Below, piece after piece: positions 14,101 to 26,100 of a stretch of 64,000 bases of DNA. The stretch is from Ceratotherium simum simum. Taxonomy: Eukaryota; Chordata; Mammalia; Perissodactyla; Rhinocerotidae. The stretch lies in NCBI RefSeq assembly GCF_000283155.1, contig NW_004454224.1, forward strand, positions 8,037,944 through 8,101,943. The letters run 5' to 3'. The position numbers and the translations under genes were made by a program. Numbering within the stretch: position 1 is the stretch's first letter; each line of letters opens with the position of its first letter. The notes under the pieces were generated by a model. It made no database searches. It saw nothing but the letters and a program-made list of their open reading frames with translations, and was not told the origin of the DNA.

Positions 14101-17100
14101 ATCATAATGGGTTACTTCAATAAAAGAATGATTCTCACCTATGTCATAATTTGGTGTCAGTCAAGTAGCCATCTATGCCCCCATCTTCTAGGCAATGACT
14201 CAGGAAACAACTCCTTCCATTATGTGACTTTCTCATCATGTGTTTCCAGCCATGTTTTCAAATGGAATGGATAGAATCAAAATAGATCTTATATAGACTG
14301 GCCTGGAAGTGGCCTACGACACTTCTGTCCACTGTCCATGGACAACCCAAAGGTGTATGGATTCCACTTGATTATAAAACTGGGAAATATAGTCTTCCTC
14401 TATGTCCAGAATAAAAGAGGAGCAATGGAGTGCATCTAGCCAGATAATGCAATAATTAATAATGAAACAAATAGACAATCAGTAAGAAAAAGGAGAATTT
14501 TAACATCATTAAGGACCAAATGGGCCTAATAGACATATACAGAACGTTAATCCAACAACAGCAGAATACACATTTCTCTCAAGTACACGTGGAAAATTTT
14601 CTAGGATAGAACACATGTTAGGCTACAAAACAAGTCTTAGCAAATTCAGTAAGATTGAAAGCATTTTCTGTGACCAAAATCATATGAAACTAGAAATCAA
14701 TAAAAGTAGAAAAACTGGAAAACTCACAAATACATGAAAATTAATCAACACTCTCCTGAATAACCAACGGATCGAGGAAGAAATTAATGGGGAAATAAAA
14801 GTATCTTGAGAGAAATGAAAATGGAAACACAACATACTAAAATTTATGAGATGCGACAAAAGCAGTTCTAAGAGGGAAGGTCACAGCACTAAATGCCTAC
14901 ATTAAGAAACAAGAAAGATCTCCAAAAGGAAATCTAAGTCAATGACTCAAGGAACTAGCAAAACAAAAACAAATTAAGCCCAAACTTAGCAGAAGGAAAT
15001 AATAAATGAAATACACAACAAGAAAACAATAAAAAAAATAACAAAACTAAGAGTTGGTTCTTTGAAAAGATAAACAAAATTGACAAACCTTCAGTTAGAG
15101 TAACCAACAAAAAGCAGAGAGGACCCAAATCAACAAAATTTTAAATGAAAGAGGAAATATTACAACTGATGCCACAGAAATACAAGAGGCCACCATAAAC
15201 AACGGTATGCCAACAAACTGGACAACCAAGACAACATGCAAAAATTCCTAGAAACAAACAACCTACCCAGACTGAATTAGGAAGAAATAGAAAATCTGAA
15301 TAGACAAATTACAAGTAAGGAGATTGACTCAGTAATCATTAATCTATGAACAAAGAACAGACCAACACCAGATGGCTTCACTGGTGAATTTTACCAGACA
15401 TTTAAAGAATAGTTAACACCAATCCTTTACAAACTCTTCCAAAAAATCATAGAGGAGGAAAACATTTCCAAACTCATTTTATGAGGCCAGCATTACTCTG
15501 ATGCCAAAGCCAGAAAAAGAACACAAATGGAAAAGAAAACTAGAGGAGTGACATCAGCATCATGGCAGGGTGAGTTGTTCCCTTTGTCTCTCCCCTCTAA
15601 GTCGCAAGCAGTAGGACATCCATTGGCCAACAAAGGACTCTCTGCAGAGCACATCTGAATGTCTGAGAGATCTGTGCATCTATATATCTGAAGGTAGGTG
15701 GACTGGACCTCCAGGAGGCAATGGAACTAGGGGAGAAGCCCCTCCCTCTCCAGTGGTGGTAGTGATCCAAAATGCAGAGACCCCCAGCAGTGGCAGTAGT
15801 GCCCTGACCTAAGGTTCAAACATGGCAATAGCACCAGAGACCAGAGGCTGCAAGAGGAGGAACAGCACACACGGCTTACCCCTTGCCCTTCCCTCGTGGT
15901 AGCAAAGGGTGCCCACAATCTGAGGCTACAGGAAAACAGCAGTGCTGATGGCCCAGCTCTCTCCCTCTTCCCCGGTGATGACAAACCAAAATGTGGAAAC
16001 CCCCAGCAGAGACAATGGTACCCTTACCTGAAGTTTCAAAAAGCACACCAGCACTGGAGGCATAGGCTACAGGAGCAGCAGCAGCACTCATGGCTGAGCC
16101 CCTCCACCTCCCCCAGCAGTGGCGGGTAGCACTTGTGACATGAGGCTTCACAAACCACAGCAGAACCTGTGACCCAGCCCCTAGTTGTGGCACCACCAAC
16201 AGCAGCCCTACCAGGAGTGGGTGAGGCATACAGGACTCCAAGCCCCTGACAGCGGCTGCAACATCTATTAACACAGCCCCCAGCAGCAGTGCCATCAGCA
16301 CACCCAGGTAACCCAGAAGAAGCAGCAAACCAGGTAGTGCATGGGAAAGCAGCACCCGAGCCCATGGAGAGCCCAAAGAGAGCCAGTTGGGGAACATAAG
16401 ACCCAGGCCACCCCAGAAGCAGCAGAGATGCTCACAGCCTGGTGACCCAGGTGGCAACACCGATACTGAAGCCACATCATAACAGCAAGGCACGAGCAAC
16501 CTTGGAAGTATAAGCAGCACAAGGAAGGCACAGAGAATGCCTGTGGAGGGCAGAAAGTGCAGAATCTCAAATACAACCAGAAGCATATTAGAATCAAAGT
16601 AACCAAAACTGTACCCAAACAAGAGAGATGTGTACTTCCACAAATGCACTGGCAGAGGATCAACTCATCAAGCACCGTGAATAATTGCAGTAACATGGTA
16701 AAACAGACAGAAAATGACAACTCTCCAGAAACCAAACTTGAAGTCACAGAAGATTGCAATCTAACTGACAGAGAATTCAACACAGCTGTCATGAGGTAAC
16801 TCAGGGAATACAAGAAAACTTAAAAAGACAGTTCAGTGAGCTCAGGAATAAAACTAATGAACAAAAGGAATACTTCACCAATGAGATTGAACTCTAAAAA
16901 AGAAACAAAACAGAAATTCTGGAGATTGAGAAAACAATTAATGAAATGAAAAATTAACTTGAAAGCATTGGAAGTAGAGCAGACCATATGGAAGAGAGAA
17001 TTAGTGAGCTCAAAGATAGAAATCTAGACATGATTCAGGTGGAAGAGGAGAGAGGACTAAGATCTCTTAAAAGTGAAGAAATTCAATGAGAAGTATACAA

Positions 17101-20100
17101 ATCAATTAGGAAAAACAACATAAGAGTAGTAAGAATACACATTCTTCTCAAGTGCAAGTGGAATATTCTCTAGCATAGATCATATGTTGGGTCACAAAAA
17201 AACTCTTAGAAAATTTAAGAGGATTGAAATCATGTAAAGTATCTATTCTGAACACAATTGTATGAAACTAGAAACCAATGGCAGTGCAAAACATTTCACA
17301 TTACTTTAGCCTTAGCCTGCAGGGCCCTAGAGTCCCAAGTACAGACTAAGATCCACTGCGTTCTAGACACTATACAGACTTTCTATTACGCTAAATGCAT
17401 CTGATAGTACAAGGAATATTTATAATGTGTTAAAGTTTCCAGTATTGCAGCCTGTCTTATTTCATTTCAATTGATGTCAAACATCTACTGGTAACAGATT
17501 AGAGAAGTCTTGTCATATTCCGTATCTATTTACAAACAGGGAAGGTTGCTCCTGAAATCTATTGCTTATTATCTGTTCGTCCTTTAAAGTTTTAAGTGGA
17601 AAGTTTCACATGCAAAAAACTTCCCTAAATTTCAAAATGTGCCTTCTTTTTCAAACTCGCTTTTACAATAGGTTGTTATTGTTCCCTAATCTAACCTGTA
17701 TCTGTTTCTCAGGTTTGGAAGGAGGTTAATGCTCAGATGGTGTTTGCTCCAGTGTGCCATTGCTGACACTTGTGCAGCCTTTGCTCCCACCTTCCTCATT
17801 TACTGCTTGCTGCGCTTCTTGGCTGGCCTTTCTGTCATCACCATCTTGCTAAATGGCACTATGCTCAGTAAGTTAACACTTTTGATTTTGTACATTTTCC
17901 AAGCCTTGACTTTGATGTTGACATTCTGCTGTTATTTAAAGTAAAAATCCTGTTTGTGTTTTCTTTCAGTTTTAGAATGGACATTGCCCCAATTCCAAGC
18001 CTTGGGAATGACACTGACAGTTTGTTCCTACAGTGTTGGACAGATAATATTAGGAGGTCTGGCTTACGTCATTAGAGACTGGCGCACCCTCCAGCTGGTG
18101 TTTTCTGTGCCAGTATTTGCCATCCTTCTGTCTTCAAGGTATAAGCTCTCTCTCAGTCTTAGAGGATCCTGGAATGAAAGATGCATGGAATCAGGACACA
18201 TTAATTCTGTTTTGTCCTTGGTCAACACTTGAGCACGTGTTCTACTAAACTGTGCAATTCTAGGAGCTGAACAGACAAGACTGACAGATAACACCATGGA
18301 CACTAAATTAAATGTGAATTTCAGATAAATAACATGTATTTTTACATAATAACATCCCAAATGTTATATGGCATATAGTTACACTGAAAATTATTCATGG
18401 CTTGTGTGAAATTTCTATTTATCTGAGAGCTCTGTATTTTTATGTGCTAACAGTATAAAATAGAGAATGGCCCATTACATTCAAAGTTTTGATAAATAAC
18501 AAATAATATTTTAGTATAACTATGTACCAAATATTGCATGGAACATATTTACATTAAAGAGTTATTCACTGTTTATTTGAATATAAATTTAACTAGGCTC
18601 ATTGTATTTTTAGGTTGCAAAATTGACACTTCTGAATAAGAGGGGAGCTAATATGACTCCAAGTCTGTGTTCCCAGCAGACAAAGTGTACTGCATTACGG
18701 TGCCATCCTCGTACTTTCCTAGTTATGGTACAAGAAAATGTAAATTTATATTTTTTGTATTCCCGAACAGTGGTACTTACTAGATAGCAGGGGAAAGGCA
18801 TCTGTAGGAGAGGAAAAACTTCATTCTACCCTCTTAGGTTCTGTGGATGGCCTAAGAATTAAACTGACGTAAGACAGATTAACAGAAGAAACACATACAA
18901 ATTTATTTACTATTTTTACATGTACATGTGAGTCTTCAGAAGGAAAATGAAGACTCAAAAAAGACAATAGGCCAAAAAGCTTATAAAAGTTTTTACACAC
19001 ACAAAAAAAAAACTCTATAAATTATGGGGGTGTGACAAGACAAAGTGGCTTGGGTCGGGGGCATTAACTTGTGGAACAGTTACTAGGAAATATATGGGGA
19101 AACTAAGAGAAAATGAGTTATGTTAGTAAGTTTGTTCATACAAGTCAATTTCATGTCAAATCTCGGTCTCTGGTGATAAGAATGTTCTTCTCTTCCTGGC
19201 ACTTGATGGGTACTTTTAATATGGGAAATTTTGTGACAGACTTGGAGGTAGTAAGGGAGAGGTTAGAGAAATCTTTCTGCATCTGCAGTTTCTCAAGTGC
19301 CTTCAGCTCATTATTATCAATATGTCAAATAAACATATTTTCAGTGGCATATTCCAAACCCCTTCACATCTTTGGACAAAGACTATGTGAAAAATGGGCA
19401 AGTGAGAGTTAACTGCACCTCTGTTCTGTTCTTTGGTCAGGTGGCTGGCAGAGTCTGCTCGGTGGCTTATCATCACCAACAAACCCAAGGAGGGCTTAAA
19501 GAAACTTAGACAAGTAGCACACAGAAATGGAAGGAAGAATGTTGGAAACACCCTAACCCTGGAGGTGAGGAGGATGGGAGCTGGATATGGCATGTAGGGG
19601 AGGCATAACCTGACATTTTATGAGTCAGTATCCATAAGAGGAATGGAAGGTAAGATCTCAGGAGTGGTTATAAGTCTTCTGACCTCGCTCTCCTGGTTCT
19701 CAATGAGTGTTAACATTGTTTGGGTTAACATTAGGAAAGGACATGCTGTTGCTGAAAGTATTGGACACGTATTTTACTCAATGATGGCAGAAAGCACTGA
19801 GTATTTACAATTGTAAAGATCGTAGACTCACAAAGAAAAAATGGGAAAAGGCAAATAAATGAAACCAGAAAAGAAAGAGGAGAAATTACAACATATACCA
19901 AGAAATACAAAGAATTATAAGGAAAACTATGAAACTATTTATGCAAAAAATTGGATAATCTGGAAGAAATTGATAATTCTTAGAATTATACAACTTTTCA
20001 AAACTGAATCAAGAAATATAAAGAATCTGAACAGACTGATCACTAGTAAGGAAATCAAAACAGTAATCAAAAACCTCCCAAAAAACAAAAGTCCAAGACC

Positions 20101-23100
20101 AGGTGGCTTCCCTTGTAAATTATACCAAATATTCAAAGAAGATGTAATACATATCCTTCTCAGTCTTCCAAAAAATTGAAGAGCAGGAAATGCTTCCTAA
20201 CTCAGTCTATGAGGCCAACATTACCCTGATACCAAAACCAGACAAAGACAACACAAAAAAAGAAAATTATAGGCCAATATCACTGATGAACATAGATGCA
20301 AAAATCATCAACAAAATATTAGCAAATCAAATACAGCAATACATCAAAAGGATCATACATCATGATCAAGTGGGATTTATTCCAGGGATGCAAGGATCCT
20401 TCAACATCATCAAATCGATCAACATGGTTTACCACATTAACAAAAGGAAGAATTAAAAACACATGACCATCTCAATAGATGCAGAGAAAGCATTCAACAA
20501 GATACAGCATCTGTTTATGAGAAAAACTCTGATTAAAATGGGTATAAAAGGAAAGTATCTCAATAGATGACTTTTTTATATTGTAGAAAACCCTAAAGAA
20601 TGCACAAAAAGCTAATAGAATTATCCACCAAAACAGTAAAGTTGCAGGGTACAAAACAATCATACAAAAATCTGTTGCATTTCGGGCCAGCCTGATGGAG
20701 TAGCAGTTAAATGCACGCGCTCCGCTTCAGCGGCCCAGTGTTCATAGGTTCGCATCTTGGGTACCCACTGACGCACCACATGTCAAGCCATGCTGTGGCG
20801 GCGTCCCATATAAAGAAGAGGAAGATGGGTATGGATGTTAGCCCAGGGCCAGTGTTCCTCAGCCAAAAAGAGGAGGATTGGCATCAGATGTTAGCTCAGG
20901 GCTAATCATCCTCACACACAAAAAAAATCTGTTGCATTTCTATACATTAACAATGAAATAGCAGAAAGGGAAATCAAGAATACAATTCCAGTTACAATCA
21001 AAACAAAAATAATAACATATGTAGGAATAAATTTAACCAAGGATGTGAAAGACCTGTACCCTGAAACCTATAAAACATTGTTGAAAGAAATTGAAGAACA
21101 CATGAAGAAATGGAAAGATACTCTGTGCTCATAGATTGGAAGAATTAACATGCTTAAAATATCCATTCTTCCTAAAGCAAGCAACAGTTTCAATCCAATC
21201 CCTATCAAATTGTCAACAATATTTTTCACGGAAATAGACCAAAGATCTTAAAATTTACATGGAGTAACAAAATATCCCAAATAGCTAAAGTAATCCTGAG
21301 AAAAAAGAATAAAGCTGGAGGTATTACACTCCCTGCTTTCAATATATACTACAAAGCTATAGTAATCAAAACAGCATGGTGCCCGAAGGAAAAAATGGAA
21401 TCAAGAGGCCAAAAATAAACCCACACATCTATGCACAGCTAATTTTTGACAATGGAGCCAAGAACATACAATGGAGAAAGAAAGTCTATTCAATAAAAGG
21501 GGTTTGGAAACCTGGACAGCCACATGCAAAAGAATGAAAGTAGACCATTATCTTACACCATACATAAAAATTAACTCAAAATGGATTAAAGACTTGAAGG
21601 TAAGACCTGAAACCATAAAACTCATAAAAGAAAATATAGCTAGTACACACTTTGACATCAGTCTTAGCAGTATCATTTTGAATATCATATCTCCTCAGGC
21701 AAGGGACATAAAAGAAAAAGTAAACAAGTGGGACTACATCAATCTAAAAAGCTTCTGCACAGCAAAGGAAATCATCAACAAAAAGAAAACACAACCTAAC
21801 AATTGGGAGAAGATATTTGCAAATCATATATCTGATAAGGGGTTAATATCCAAAGTATATAAAGATTCATACAACTCAACAACAAAAAAACAAACAACCC
21901 AATTAAAAAATGGGCAGAGGATCTGAAATAAGATATACAGATGGCTTTGAAGCACATGAAAAGATGCACAATAGCACTAGTTATTAGGGAAATGCAAATC
22001 AAAACCTTAATGAAATATCACCTCACACCTGTCATAATGGCTATTCTTAAAAAGACAAAAATAACAAGGGTTGGACAGGATGTGGAGAAAAGGGAACTCT
22101 CATACACTGCTGGTGGAAATGTAAACTGGTGCAGCCACTATGGAAAAGAGTAGGGAAAGTTCTCAAAAATTGAGACTAGAACTGCCATACGATCCAGCTA
22201 ATCCACTTTTGGGTATTTATCCAAAAAACATGAAACACTAATTTGAAAAGATATATGCATCACTATATTCATTGCAGTATTATTCATAATAGCCAAGACT
22301 TGAAAACAACCTAAGTGCCTATCAAGAGAGGAATGGATAAAAAGATGTTGTGTGTATATACACAATGGAGTACTACTCAGCCATAAAAAAATGAAATCTT
22401 GCCATTTACAACAATATGGATGGACTTTGAGGACATTTTGCTAAGCTAAATAAGTCAGACAGAGAAAGGCAAATATCATATGATTTCAATCATATATGGA
22501 AGATAAAACAACAACAACAACAATAAACAAACACACAGACACAGAGAAAAGATTGGTGGTTACCCAAGGGGAAGGGGGGATGGGGAAGGGCAAAAGGAGT
22601 AAAAGAGCACAGGGGTCTGGTGACAGATGACAATTAGACTTTGGGTGGTGAACACAGTGTAGTATACACAGAAGTCAAAATATAATGATATACACCTGAA
22701 ATTTACATAATGTCATACACCAAAGTTACCTCAAAAATTAATTAAATGAAAATAATTATTTAAAAGAATATTGTATATTGGTCTCACTCTGTGTAAGAGA
22801 ATGTAATTAAAAGTAATCCATTTCTTTCCGACTAATGTTCAGATGGCCATTTTTCAGAACAGTGATGCCAGTAGAAGGATTAGTGACCATGCAGAATAGA
22901 GCGTAAGGAGGTTCTCCTATTCGTTGATTCCCCCATACACTTTCTTTCATGTTATATTTAATGAGTGCCGACCGGTGGCAGGTTTTGTTCCATCCCTGGA
23001 AACATGGCAGCGACCACAACGGTCCAAACCCATGTTGTGTGGAGTTTACATTCTCCTTATTACAAGTTCTAAGAGCATGACTGAGTGGAAATGCCCCAGA

Positions 23101-26100
23101 GAAGTCTTTCTCTTTCTTATTTTCCATCCCAGGTGTGGAAGGCAGATATTGCTGTGCGTCCTTAGTTAAATCATTCTTTGTCATGCACATGCATAAAGTA
23201 TTTATTGAAAAATTATATTATGTCAGGCATGGTGCTAGATCATGAATAAGAGAATAAGTCAGAGTCCCAGCCTTCAAGGAACTTCCACACTAATATAAGA
23301 GAGAAAGATTCAGAGACATTTTTAAATCCAAATGTGTAAAATGATAAGAGAATGTAAAGAATGCTAATGGAGATGAGGAAAAAAATCTGCCTTCCTTTTA
23401 TTGATAAAGGAGAGGATTAGAATTTGACCACTCAAAAAGTGGTCAGCCTGGTGGCATAGTGGTTAAGTTCACATGCTCCTCTTCAGTGGCCCACGGTTCA
23501 TGGGTTCAGATCCAGACCATGCTGTGGTATCACCCCACACATGGGGTCCTCAGCAGAAAGAGGAATATTGGCAACAGATGTTAGCTCAGAGCTAATCTTC
23601 TTCACCAAAAAAAAAAAAAAAACGGAGGACTAGAACATTTCTGAAACATGTACAGTGGCTTATCTGAAGAAAGATCTTATAGTCCCAGAAAATGCAGAGG
23701 TCCTTTAGAATATTTCAAATAATGCTCCTGAGAATTCAGATCCCACTGAAGACGGCTGGAGGAAATCAGGTTTCCCCAGAGGTGAAGCTATTACACAGAC
23801 AAGAGGGGCACTGAGGGTTCCTGATATGATGGGGAGAACATTGGCTTGTGCTTTAAAAAAAAAAAAAAAAAAGATGGAGGTGGACCTTGAAATTTAAAGT
23901 GGAGCTCTATAGCATTTCTGTACTCTGTTAATACATGCTTAATTATATAAAATTCTTTTGGGCTAACTAACTTCTCAGGAATTATCCTTGGTTCAAAGCC
24001 CAGACTTGGCATTTTGCCTACCAGAGTGGCCCAATCCAGAGAAGGAAACCTTAAATATTTACAGGGGTCAGGCGGATACAAAAATAAGTGATACTAGCTG
24101 AAAGCAGGAAAAAAACAATGCAGAATCAAGGTGAATGGCAGCTGAAAATCACCTCGGTGCCAGTGGAAGAAAGAGCACTTGAGTAGCAGTTAAAATGTGG
24201 TCTAAGCAAGAGATTCTGTCCATGAATTGGTAGCTACTACACCTTCATTTGATTTTTGTTTTATTCTGTAAAGATAATTCAGAAATTTGTGATCTTAGTC
24301 TTGTTTTAACCTCCGTCTGATGGATTGCCAAACACACTAGCTCAGACAATTCTCCTAAGGTAAAGCTGCTTCACTTTATATCAATACCAATCTGTTGACT
24401 GCTCTAGGTCTCCGGGTGGGGTGGCCTTTCATTTCTCTGAATTCCCTTCATCGTGGAATTTTCTATAATGAGCTTCATGGCATTGTTTCATTTGTACAGA
24501 TGGGATGAGAATGGATCTAATATTATTTAAATAATTAATAAATCAATAACTGCCTGAGCTATGCTAGATACATTTGTGATCTCACGTATGCCTTGGAAAT
24601 CCGTGTGAGAGAGGTATTATTCTTTCCTCCTACTTCTTCTCTTGATCTTGAATTTTTACCTTTTCTTCTCTTTATTTTTTTGAGGTATAATTGACATATA
24701 ACATTATATTAGTCTCAGGTGTATAGCATAATGATTCAATATTTGTGTATATCATACAATGATAACGGCAATGTCTAGTTAACAGCCATCACCATAAATA
24801 GTTATAAAATTTATTTTTCTTGAGATGAGAACTTTTAAGGTCTACTCTTTTAGCAACTTTCAAATATACAATACACTACTACTTACTATAGTCACCATAC
24901 TGTACACTACATCCCCATAACTTAATTATTTTATAACTTGAAGTTCATACTTTTTGACCCCCCTCACTCATTTTGCCCAACCCCCCCATCCCCCACATCT
25001 GGCAACCACCAATCTGTTCTTTGTATCTATGAACTTGGTTTTGTTTTATTTTTTTTAGCTTCCAAACATAAGTGAGATCATGCAGTATTTGTCTTTCTTT
25101 GTCTGACTTATTTCACCTAGTATAATGTCCTCTAGGTCCATCCATGTTATCTCAAACAGCAAGATTTCTTTTTTATGACTGAATAATATTTCATATATAT
25201 GCATACCACATTTTCTTTATCCATTCATCCATCAATGAATACAGGTTGTTTCCATATCTGTGCTATTTTAAATAATGCTGCAATGAACACGGGAGTGCAT
25301 ATCTCTTATGAAGTTAGTCTTTTCATTTTCTTTGGATAAATAACCAGAGTGGAATTGGTGGATCATATAGTAGTTTTATTTTCAATTTTTTGAGGAAATT
25401 CCATACTGTTTTCCATAGTGCTGTGCTAGTTTACATTCCCACCAACGGTGCATAAGGGTTTCCTTTTCTCCACATCCTCATCAACGCTGGTTGCTTCTTG
25501 TCTTTTTGAGGACAGCCATTCTAACAGGTGAGGTAGTATCGTAGTATTGTTTTGACTTGCGTTTCCCTAATGATTAGTGATTTTGAGCACATTTCCAGGT
25601 ACCTTTTGGCCACCTGTACGCATTCTTTGTAAAAATGCCTATTCAGATCCTCTACCCATTCTTAATCAGATTGTTTGTTTTTTGTTATTGGATTGTATGA
25701 GTTCTATACATATTTTGGATATTAACCCCTTATCAGACATATGATTTGCAAATATTTTCTCCCATTCAGCAGGTTGCCACATCTTCTTGTTCTTATTCAT
25801 CTTCTTTTTTAAGTTTTTTAATTGATGTTGTAATAGTTTATAACATTGTGAAATTTTGAGTTGTACATTTTTGTTTGTCCATCACCATATATATGTCTCC
25901 CTTCACCCCTTGTGCCCACCCACTACCCCCATTGCCCCTGGTAACCACAATACAGTTTTCTCTGTCCATGTGTTGGTTTATATTCTTATTCATCTTTTTA
26001 ACGACAAGGAAATTGAGGCTTAGAGATGCCCTGTTACCTTTCTCAAGGTACACACCTAGCATGTGGCAGAGCCAATGTATAATGCCAGGTTATAAAGTTG

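Larger units (their letters stand above)
2899..17712 (+). other. Intron 2, 14.8 kb and repeat-rich
   Basis: Starts gtgagt and ends ctcag. Mostly L1 pieces and EREs, listed separately. The stretches 2899-4000, 9830-11300 and 13800-14450 hold no coding signal; parts of 9920-10290 and 14040-14450 look like ancient repeats I cannot name. Confidence 0.85.
24550..26085 (+). repeat. MIR SINE split by L1 insertion
   Basis: 24550-24645 looks like the MIR first half and 25990-26085 (AAATTGAGGCTTAGAGA, then CACCTAGCATGTGGCAGAGCC) like its second half, separated by antisense L1 DNA. The second half is the clearer match. Confidence 0.5.

Noticed and set aside
15876..16649. 257-codon minus-strand ORF as a host gene
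   Set aside because: It lies entirely in an L1 5' UTR that recurs at 49063 and 50147. Kept only as an antisense-ORF observation.
22508..22527. CAA-repeat microsatellite
   Set aside because: Real but short; it is part of the L1 3' region and not informative by itself.
22807..23190. 127-codon minus-strand ORF in intron 5
   Set aside because: No recognised similarity; partly covers an ancient repeat-like block. Treated as a chance frame.
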